From NCBI GenBank assembly GCA_017991275.1, contig JAGNMH010000092.1, positions 1 through 11,476 of the forward strand: a DNA stretch of 11,476 bases, read 5' to 3'. Below are positions 5,990 through 11,476 of the stretch, one piece after another (the stretch's first letter is position 1; every line of letters begins with the position of its first letter). Position numbers and translations under genes: made by a program. The notes under the pieces were generated by a model that had not been told where the DNA came from, did not search any database, and saw only the letters and a list, made by a program, of their open reading frames with translations. The stretch is from Acidobacteriota bacterium (GTDB lineage: Bacteria > Acidobacteriota > Blastocatellia > RBC074).

Positions 5990-7530
5990 TTCAACCTCCC
6001 CAGCAAGTGATCTCCGACGCGCAGAGCGTTTGCCATAATCGTCAGCGCAGGGTTGACCGCTGCGCTGGAACAGAAAAAGCTGCCGTCAACGACGTACAGG
6101 TTGTCCACTTCGTGAGCCTTGCAGGTTTTGTCCAGTGCCGAAGTCTTTGGATCGTTGCCGAATCGAATCGTGCCGTTTTGATGGGCGACTCCGGCCAGCG
6201 GGATTCGGTCGCCGACAAAAGCGTTGAGCGGGATCAGATGTTCGTGGCAATCGGCTTCCTTCACCATTTCTTTTACTTTGGCGTAAAGCCGTTTGTGGCC
6301 TTCCAGATTGTTCGGCGTGTATGACATCGTGATGCGGCCTTCGCGGTCGAGCGTCACGCGGTTGTTCGGATCGGGCAGGTCTTCAGAAGTCAGCCAGAAA
6401 TCCAGCGAATGTTTGGCGATGTAATCCAGCGTCAGATGCGGCGCAAAAGGCGGCGCTCCGGCGGCGAACATGTTCGCGTCGAACTTGCCGACAAAAGAAA
6501 TGTGTCCCATCGGAAAATCCCATTCCTTGTTAGCAAAGTAAAAATCATTCAGCGCCATCGTCTTTTGAAAGACCGTCGGGTTGGGGCAACGCGAGATGGC
6601 GAATAACACGGAGTTGTTGTGTCCCATGTAATGCCGACCGACCACGTCAGAACCGTTCGCCAATCCGTTCGGATGTTTGTCGTTGGCCGAACGCAGCAAC
6701 AAGGCGGCGGAATTGATTGCTCCGGCTGAAACGACGACGACATCGGCGGAGTAAATTTCCTCAACTCCATCACGCTTCACGACAACGCGCTTTACTTCTC
6801 GGCCTGACTCGTTGGTTTCCAGCCTTTCGACGTAAGCATTTATCAGCAGAGAAACGTTCGGGTATTCCAGCGCCGGATCAACGCAAACGACTTGAGCGTC
6901 GGATTTGGCGTTGGTTACGCAGGCGAATCCATCGCAGGTGTTGCAGCGCACGCACTTGCTGCGGTTCATTTGTTTTTCATCCAGCATCACGCCCAGCGGC
7001 GTGTGAAAAGGTTTGTAACCCAGCTTTTCAAAATCTTCGGCCAGTTTGGCTATGCGTGGTTCGTGGCTGACTGCCGGGTGAGAATACGGCGCGCTGGCCC
7101 AGGGTTCGGTGATGTCTTCGCCGCGATTGCCGTGAACGTGGTAAAGGTGTTCGGCGGCGGTGTAGTAAGGTTCAAGCTCGGCGTAACTGACCGGCCACGC
7201 TGGCGAAACGCCTCCGTGATGTTGAATCTCGCCAAAATCCTGTTCACGCAAACGGAACAACGCCGAGCCGTAAAATTTGGTGTTGCCGCCGACGTAATAG
7301 TTCGTGTGCGGATGCAGCGGTTTGCCTTTTGAATCTCGCCACTCTTCTTTCGTGTTGTACTTGCCCTCTTTGACTGTGGCCTGAGTGCTCCAATTGTCTT
7401 TTTCGCGCGGCACATAACCGCCGCGTTCCAGCAGCAGGATACGTTTGCCGGATGGAGCCAGCTTGTAAGCGAGCGTTCCTCCGCCAGCGCCAGTGCCGAT
7501 GATAATCACGTCGTAATGGTTCGAGTTCAT
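5986..7530 (-). CDS. GMC-family FAD-dependent oxidoreductase
   Basis: A flavoprotein of 514 residues that probably oxidises an alcohol or sugar. The N-terminus holds the FAD-binding motif IIIGTGAGGGTLAYKL (9-24) with LLLERGG (32-38) closing the Rossmann fold, then the GMC stretch YYVGGNTKFYGSALFRLRE (78-96). The C-terminal domain carries AHQNGTIRFG (449-458) and VVDGSFFCSSAAVNPALTI (480-498), so H450 and N493 are the likely catalytic His/Asn pair. A cysteine cluster, C193-x2-C196-x2-C199-x4-C204, lies in the middle domain; related bacterial GMC enzymes share such a motif, and a metal or Fe-S role is possible but unproven. There is no signal peptide. ATG 7530 is chosen because AGGAG (7536-7540) lies 5 bases upstream and the FAD motif follows at once; the frame extends further upstream without family resemblance. 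The VOC gene follows with a 4-base overlap. The substrate is unknown. Confidence 0.92.
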   Translation of the reverse strand: MNSNHYDVIIIGTGAGGGTLAYKLAPSGKRILLLERGGYVPREKDNWSTQATVKEGKYNTKEEWRDSKGKPLHPHTNYYVGGNTKFYGSALFRLREQDFGEIQHHGGVSPAWPVSYAELEPYYTAAEHLYHVHGNRGEDITEPWASAPYSHPAVSHEPRIAKLAEDFEKLGYKPFHTPLGVMLDEKQMNRSKCVRCNTCDGFACVTNAKSDAQVVCVDPALEYPNVSLLINAYVERLETNESGREVKRVVVKRDGVEEIYSADVVVVSAGAINSAALLLRSANDKHPNGLANGSDVVGRHYMGHNNSVLFAISRCPNPTVFQKTMALNDFYFANKEWDFPMGHISFVGKFDANMFAAGAPPFAPHLTLDYIAKHSLDFWLTSEDLPDPNNRVTLDREGRITMSYTPNNLEGHKRLYAKVKEMVKEADCHEHLIPLNAFVGDRIPLAGVAHQNGTIRFGNDPKTSALDKTCKAHEVDNLYVVDGSFFCSSAAVNPALTIMANALRVGDHLLGRLK

Positions 7531-7750
7531 TTCTTCTCCTGTACTTATGTTCGATTCCTGATAAATGGCGCCAGCCGCCGACCGTCGCACCCAAAAGTGC
7601 CAACCCGATATTCAACAATCAGCGACCGGCAAAAAACGACTAAAGCAATGTGTTTCTCTCTTCGCGTGTTGAATCCAAAGAAGGGTGGGAAAAATTCCAG
7701 GTGAGCGAAATTCGGTGCAGCTTAGATTTCAGAAGTATTGGCCGTAGAAC
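7531..7750. other. Intergenic region upstream of the GMC/VOC unit
   Basis: No gene was recognised here. It must hold the promoter of the GMC/VOC unit unless transcription comes from further upstream, but no convincing -35/-10 pair could be seen on the minus strand. The only clear signal is the ribosome binding site AGGAG at 7536-7540. Confidence 0.5.
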
Positions 7751-7751
7751 T

Positions 7752-7786
7752 GAAAAACCTGTGCAAGTCAGCATGGCTGGCACAGG
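7752..7786 (-). terminator. Rho-independent terminator of the zinc-ribbon/carbonic anhydrase unit
   Basis: Read on the minus strand, CCTGTGC (7786-7780) pairs with GCACAGG (7764-7758). An inner 4-bp stem CAGC/GCTG closes on a 3-base loop, with a 4-base bulge between the stems. TTTTT (7757-7753) follows directly. The hairpin begins 31 bases after the zinc-ribbon stop codon, exactly where an operon terminator is expected. Confidence 0.8.
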
Positions 7787-7817
7787 CTTGAGCGGGGCGA
7801 TGTTACTGAATTACTGG

Positions 7818-8018
7818 TTAGGAATGTTGTTGGGCTGACAAGCGTTCTGATATGTGCGCTGCCGGACGCGTCACAAAGTCGAATTGCCGCCATCCGCAGC
7901 GGCGACAAAATTTGTCGTCGGCTTTTAGCTCGAACTGGCAGCGGCGACAAGGTTTACAATCACCGCTGCCGTATTCTTCAGTCTGACAAAATAAGTTGAT
8001 GATCTCGCCTGTATTCAT
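7818..8018 (-). CDS. Small zinc-ribbon protein
   Basis: A 66-residue protein of unknown function. Its centre, CRRCQFELKADDKFCRRCGW (24-43), has two CxxC knuckles 10 residues apart, the classic form of a short zinc ribbon. Two further cysteines, C11 and C21, lie before it. The N-terminus is short and acidic, and the tail (about 47-66) has no recognisable features. No signal peptide or membrane segment is present. ATG 8018 is chosen over upstream in-frame codons because AAGGAG (8025-8030) lies 6 bases before it. It starts 26 bases after the carbonic anhydrase stop and is followed by a terminator, so it is probably the last gene of that operon. Such ribbons bind nucleic acid or protein partners; nothing here says which. 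Confidence 0.72.
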   Translation of the reverse strand: MNTGEIINLFCQTEEYGSGDCKPCRRCQFELKADDKFCRRCGWRQFDFVTRPAAHISERLSAQQHS

Positions 8019-8024
8019 AATTTT

Positions 8025-8030
8025 CTCCTT
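8025..8030 (-). promoter_or_regulatory. Ribosome binding site of the zinc-ribbon gene
   Basis: AAGGAG on the minus strand, 6 bases before ATG 8018. It is one of the strongest such sites in the window, which supports this short frame as a real gene. Confidence 0.7.
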
Positions 8031-8044
8031 CTCTGCTGTCTGCA

Positions 8045-8803
8045 TTATTTGTGTTTGGCCAAATGTCTTTGACCGTGAGCCAATAACTGCATCTGCTTTG
8101 GATGCTCGCCCAACCAGTTCACCTGGCCACTGCCTAGATCGTAAATTGCACCAACGACTTTCAGTTTACCGGCGCTGACGCGGTGACGGATGATGCTGCT
8201 GCGGATGAACAATTCCTGAATCGAATGAAAGACGTTGGTTTTGATTGTCTCCGCAATCAGTTCATCGCCTTTCAAGTTTGGATGATCGTGTTTGGTGGCC
8301 CTGACCGCCGGATTGATGTGAGCCAAGACCGGCGGAATGCTTCCGTGAACCTCGGCATGAGTTACAGCGGCTGTGACGGCTCCGCATTTTGTGTGGCCCA
8401 GCACTACCAGCAAAGGCGTGGCAAGATGCTCAGTGCCGTATTCAGCCGAGCCGGTTTCATCCAGGCTGCCGATGTTGCCAATGACACGAATGATGAACAG
8501 GTCGCCAATTCCTTCGTCGAAAACCAGTTCAGGAGGCACGCGGGAATCCGAGCAACTGATTATTGTAGCCACAGGGTGCTGGCCTTGAGCAGCATCAGCT
8601 TTGCGAGCCGCGTCCTGACGTGGATACTCCGGCTTGCCAGAAACGAAGCGTTGGTTGCCTTTGGTCAGGGCTTCCAACACATCATTGGGTGATTTGGGGG
8701 TGTCGGCGAAGGCGATAAAAAGTATGCCGAACAGGACGGCAACAGCGTGTGTAATTTTGAAATGTGTCTTATTCATCATTGTTGAAACAAGCCGAGCGGG
8801 CAT
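8045..8803 (-). CDS. Exported beta-class carbonic anhydrase
   Basis: Zinc enzyme that interconverts CO2 and bicarbonate. In the 252-residue frame the beta-class zinc site is complete: C84, D86 and R88 in SCSDSRVP, and H137 and C140 in GHTKCGAV. Further family stretches are LFIIRVIGNI (102-111), SAEYGTEHL (119-127) and KVVGAIYDLGSGQV (215-228). A hydrophobic segment, AVAVLFGILFIAFA (20-33), precedes the catalytic domain and looks like a cleavable signal ending in AFA, so the enzyme is probably periplasmic. The start is uncertain: ATG 8803 has GAGG 13 bases upstream, while ATG 8779 or 8776 would give a shorter, more typical signal peptide but lacks a clear ribosome site. It lies 15 bases after the DUF1549/DUF1553 gene and 26 bases before the zinc-ribbon gene, probably in one transcript. 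Confidence 0.93.
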   Translation of the reverse strand: MPARLVSTMMNKTHFKITHAVAVLFGILFIAFADTPKSPNDVLEALTKGNQRFVSGKPEYPRQDAARKADAAQGQHPVATIISCSDSRVPPELVFDEGIGDLFIIRVIGNIGSLDETGSAEYGTEHLATPLLVVLGHTKCGAVTAAVTHAEVHGSIPPVLAHINPAVRATKHDHPNLKGDELIAETIKTNVFHSIQELFIRSSIIRHRVSAGKLKVVGAIYDLGSGQVNWLGEHPKQMQLLAHGQRHLAKHK

Positions 8804-8818
8804 GCCGTTCGGCAGACC

Positions 8819-11113
8819 TCAGTGGTTAAAGAGAAACTCCTTACTGGTTAGAACTGCCCAGACCAAATCTTCGATGGTCTGTCGCCGAAGTTCACCAGCG
8901 GTTTTCTCTGTTCCCACACTTTCCTTCATCACAGAAAGCAGCCGATTTATTTCATCTTTTTCAGGCAATCGGCTGAGCGCGGAAAGGTAAAGGTGGTTAA
9001 TGATTGTTTCGTCAGTCGCTCCGAGTTTAAGGAAGGAATCCACCAACCCGCCCGCAGAGCGCAGCTTTTGGTTGATGGTGTCGCCATTGATGACGTGCAG
9101 AGCTTGAGTGACGGAAGGTTCGGCAGTTCGTTCGCATTCGCAAGTGGCGAAGCGCGGCGGTTTGCCGAAGATCGTCAGGAAGTAAGAATTGACTCGCGCG
9201 TCTGGCAATTGCATCGCTCGCATTCCAGCCGGGTAACCTGGAAAGTCCGTCGCCACGCCTGTAACTTGCGAAACTGCATCCAGCACGGCTTCGGCTGGCA
9301 GCCGCCTGATGATGTAACGCGAATAAAAACGGTCGTCCTGTTTGTTCGCTTCGTTCGGTTTCGATGACCGCTGATAAGCCGCAGAGTTCATCACCATGCG
9401 AATCAAATGCTTCAAGTCGAAGCCGTGATCTGTGAAGTCTTTGGTCAGCGCGGCCAGCAATTCTTCGTTCGACGGCGGATTAGTGGCGCGCATATCGTCA
9501 ACTGCTTCAACCAGCCCTCGCCCCATGAAGTTTTTCCAGACGCGATTGACGGCGGCTTTGGCAAAGTAAGTGTTCGACGGCGAAGTCAGCCAGTCGGCCA
9601 GATGTTCACGGCGGTCTTTGGGCGAATCGAACGCCAGAGCCTCACCATCCAGCGGAGCAGGCGGCAGCGGTTTGCCCAATCGCGGATGGTTCACCTCGCC
9701 GGCGGGGTTTGAGTAAACCTGGACGTCGCCTGCTCGCACGCCGTTTTTCAAGCCTACGCGAGCGAACAGGTTGGCCATCTGGAAGTATTGTTTCTGAGTC
9801 CATTTTTCCAGCGGATGATTGTGGCAACGCGCGCAGGTGATGGACATTCCCAGAAAAGCCATCGAAGCGTTTTCGGTCAGGTCTGTGACATCCTTGTGCA
9901 TCACGTAATAATTGGCTGCGCCGTTTTCCAGAGTGTTGCCGCTGGCCGTGATGATTTCGCGGACGGTTTTGTCCCACGGTTTGTTCGTCGCCACGCCGTC
10001 ACGAAGCCAGTTGTAAAACGACCACATCGCCGTCGAGCCTATTTTGTCGCTGGAAACCAGCAGCACGTCCGACCAGCGATTCGTCCAGTAATCAACAAAC
10101 TCTTCGCGCGCCAGCAATCCGTCAATCAGCTTTGCGCGTTTGTTCGTTGCGTTGTCAGCCAGAAAGTTTTCGACTTCCTGCGAAGTCGGCAAAGTTCCGG
10201 TCGCGTCCAGAAAAGCCCGGCGAACGAATTCGCGGTCGGTCGCCTGTTCCGAAGGCGCGATGTTCAAAGTTTGAAGTTTTTTGATGACCAGTTCGTCAAT
10301 GAAATTTTGTCGCGGCGAGCGGGCGAAAACTTCCGGCGAGATTTTGTTCGGGTAAGGATTGGCTACGCGGGCGAATGAAACCCGGCTCAAATACCAAACG
10401 CTGATGGCGGTTTCGCCATTGCCCTGCATTTTGACTTTGCCGTCGTCGTCAACCGAAGCCGTTCCGGGATCGGCGGATGAATACTTCACCCATTTGGTCA
10501 CGTCTTCGGCGTGACCGTCCGTAAAGTGAGCAAGCACACGCAGTTGCTGTTCGGCATTGCTGGCCAGAGTCGAAGTCTTCGGCGTGATTTCAATTTTGGT
10601 GATGCGGACATCGCTTTCCGCCGGAGCCACCAGCCCGTCGGCAATCCATTCCGACAGAACTTTGTATTCCAGCGAGTCGGTGCTCATTCGCTTGCCGCCG
10701 CCGTGACCAATCACCATCGTAGGTTTCAGCAACATCAAGCTTTTCGCCGGTTCCAGTTTGTTAACGCGCCTGCCTAGCGATTGCCGAGTCAGGACATTGA
10801 AGTCGCTTTCGGGATCGTAACCGCGCAGAGTCAGTTTAAGTCCGCCCTTGCCCGCCGCCGCTCCGTGGCAAGCACCCGAATTGCAACCCATTCGTGTTAG
10901 CACCGGAATGACGTGATTGCGAAAGGTCCAACCGCCAGTTGGAGCCGTGATTTCACTGACAGGTTTAGTAGTGTCAAAAGTAATTGCCGTCGCCGGGTAA
11001 TTGCTGGCAGCGGAAATTGTTGGCTGCAATTTTTCGCCAGCTATGAATATGAGCAGCAAGGCGGCTATCAATCCAATGATCGTCAGTTTCAATGAAGTGT
11101 TTGTCGTTTTCAT
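8819..11113 (-). CDS. Planctomycete-type cytochrome c protein with DUF1549 and DUF1553 domains
   Basis: A 764-residue exported protein of a family found mainly in Planctomycetota, Verrucomicrobiota and Acidobacteriota; its activity is not established. Residues 10-26 are a hydrophobic signal or anchor. The N-terminal cytochrome-like domain has GCNSGACHG (76-84), a CxxxxCH haem motif typical of this family, followed by GKGGLKLTLRGYDPESDF. A bacterial Ig-like (Big2) domain spans about 170-245 (VLAHFTDGHAEDVTKWV). DUF1549 follows from about 268 and includes a canonical CxxCH, CARCHNHPLEKW (427-438). DUF1553 runs from about 497 to the end (REHLADWLTSPSNTYFAKAA, then VNRVWKNFMGRGLVE). ATG 11113 puts the signal peptide at the N-terminus; an in-frame ATG at 11152 overlaps the upstream gene and has no ribosome site. 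The DUF1501 gene that often accompanies this family is not seen in this window. Confidence 0.92.
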   Translation of the reverse strand: MKTTNTSLKLTIIGLIAALLLIFIAGEKLQPTISAASNYPATAITFDTTKPVSEITAPTGGWTFRNHVIPVLTRMGCNSGACHGAAAGKGGLKLTLRGYDPESDFNVLTRQSLGRRVNKLEPAKSLMLLKPTMVIGHGGGKRMSTDSLEYKVLSEWIADGLVAPAESDVRITKIEITPKTSTLASNAEQQLRVLAHFTDGHAEDVTKWVKYSSADPGTASVDDDGKVKMQGNGETAISVWYLSRVSFARVANPYPNKISPEVFARSPRQNFIDELVIKKLQTLNIAPSEQATDREFVRRAFLDATGTLPTSQEVENFLADNATNKRAKLIDGLLAREEFVDYWTNRWSDVLLVSSDKIGSTAMWSFYNWLRDGVATNKPWDKTVREIITASGNTLENGAANYYVMHKDVTDLTENASMAFLGMSITCARCHNHPLEKWTQKQYFQMANLFARVGLKNGVRAGDVQVYSNPAGEVNHPRLGKPLPPAPLDGEALAFDSPKDRREHLADWLTSPSNTYFAKAAVNRVWKNFMGRGLVEAVDDMRATNPPSNEELLAALTKDFTDHGFDLKHLIRMVMNSAAYQRSSKPNEANKQDDRFYSRYIIRRLPAEAVLDAVSQVTGVATDFPGYPAGMRAMQLPDARVNSYFLTIFGKPPRFATCECERTAEPSVTQALHVINGDTINQKLRSAGGLVDSFLKLGATDETIINHLYLSALSRLPEKDEINRLLSVMKESVGTEKTAGELRRQTIEDLVWAVLTSKEFLFNH

Positions 11114-11135
11114 CAGAGCGTTCCGGTTTGTCAGG

Positions 11136-11476
11136 TTAGGGCAGTAGTTCATCGTATTTGCTCAGATAGAACAATTCGTCGTGGTCGCGTAAGCCGAGTT
11201 GCACGTTTTGTAGAAAGCCATGTCTGCCGAGCAGGTTTCGTGTGACGCTGTGGCTTTCAGCGAAATACACTGTAGTGTCAAAAATCATCCCAAATGTTTT
11301 CAACGTAACTTCGTGGCCGAATGCAACAAAGTTTCCTGCCAAGGTGTTAAACCTGATAGGTTGACCGCTTGGCAGATCGAGTCTTAACAAGTCGGCCAAT
11401 GTTCGCTGGAACAGGCAGAACTCCGCGCCGGTATCAACTTTGGCGAAACAGTCCACTGAAACGCCAGCAACAGTCA
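11136..11476 (-). CDS. Retropepsin-like aspartic protease domain protein, C-terminal part
   Basis: The frame is open to the window edge, so the gene starts beyond 11476 and only about 112 residues are seen. VDCFAKVDTGAEFCLF holds the catalytic DTGA-type motif of retroviral-like (retropepsin-fold) aspartic proteases. Later, RNLLGRHGFLQNVQLGL matches the hydrophobic-hydrophobic-Gly element that closes that fold, and the protein ends soon after, as single-domain family members do. The catalytic Asp sits once in the chain, so activity would need a dimer. The stop lies 22 bases before ATG 11113 of the cytochrome-like gene, on the same strand, so the two are probably co-transcribed. Its cleavage target is unknown, and a non-proteolytic relative is possible. 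The GTG at 11456 is internal, because the frame continues upstream of it. Confidence 0.75.
   Translation of the reverse strand, partial: TVAGVSVDCFAKVDTGAEFCLFQRTLADLLRLDLPSGQPIRFNTLAGNFVAFGHEVTLKTFGMIFDTTVYFAESHSVTRNLLGRHGFLQNVQLGLRDHDELFYLSKYDELLP

Noticed and set aside
7585..7611. A TTGGCAC...GGTGC sequence on the minus strand resembling a sigma-54 promoter
   Set aside because: The distance between the GG and GC elements is one base longer than the strict sigma-54 spacing, and the -12 half matches poorly.
7529..7618. A short frame just upstream of the GMC gene starting at a TTG (LNIGLALLGATVGGW)
   Set aside because: It looks membrane-like, but it overlaps the GMC start in another frame, begins with TTG right after a stop codon, and has no ribosome site.
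8183..10378. Several plus-strand open frames (for example 8183-8692 and 9788-10378) opposite the carbonic anhydrase and DUF1549/DUF1553 genes
   Set aside because: They are shadows of well-supported minus-strand genes, with no family resemblance and no ribosome sites noted.
11114..11152. An upstream ATG (11152) for the DUF1549/DUF1553 protein
   Set aside because: It overlaps the protease gene, lacks a ribosome site and would put 13 extra residues before the signal peptide.

Overview
The window reads as a piece of a Gram-negative bacterial chromosome with mid-range GC content. It carries many exported proteins, a TonB C-terminal-domain protein, and a large planctomycete-type cytochrome c protein (DUF1549/DUF1553). 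This combination fits Acidobacteriota (for example Blastocatellia-like lineages) best; Planctomycetota or Verrucomicrobiota remain possible. The taxonomic call is inference from gene content, since no marker gene is present. No tRNA, rRNA, CRISPR array, transposase or phage gene was seen.

Left part, plus strand, 1-4781: a tightly packed nucleoside uptake and salvage operon. In order it holds the C-terminal end of a nucleoside-type ABC permease, a trimeric-family purine nucleoside phosphorylase, uridine kinase (udk), cytidine deaminase (cdd), an exported amidohydrolase of the methylthioadenosine/S-adenosylhomocysteine deaminase family, and an exported TPR-like protein ending in a TonB C-terminal domain. 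Gaps are 3 to 38 bases, and udk and cdd overlap (GTGA). A coherent reading is that nucleosides are imported, cytidine is deaminated to uridine, uridine is phosphorylated to UMP, and inosine or guanosine is phosphorolysed. The exported deaminase could turn adenosine-type nucleosides into inosine-type ones before uptake.

Middle, minus strand, 7530 down to 4859: a two-gene unit of a GMC-family FAD oxidoreductase followed, with a 4-base ATGA overlap, by an exported protein with two vicinal-oxygen-chelate (glyoxalase-like) domains. The region encoding the signal peptide and the segment just after it contains an 8-bp tandem repeat and two small inverted repeats. It converges on the nucleoside operon across a 77-base gap.

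Right part, minus strand, from beyond 11476 down to 7818: a partial retropepsin-like aspartic protease, the large DUF1549/DUF1553 haem-motif protein, an exported beta-carbonic anhydrase, and a 66-residue zinc-ribbon protein. A clear intrinsic terminator (7752-7786) lies 31 bases after the last stop codon. The 287 bases between 7531 and 7817 hold this terminator and presumably the promoter of the GMC/VOC unit, though no convincing -35/-10 pair was found.

Most genes belong to known families. The least ordinary points are the exported deaminase and TonB-domain protein inside a nucleoside salvage operon, the frame-breaking 8-bp repeat in the VOC gene, and the cytochrome-like protein / carbonic anhydrase / zinc-ribbon gene set.
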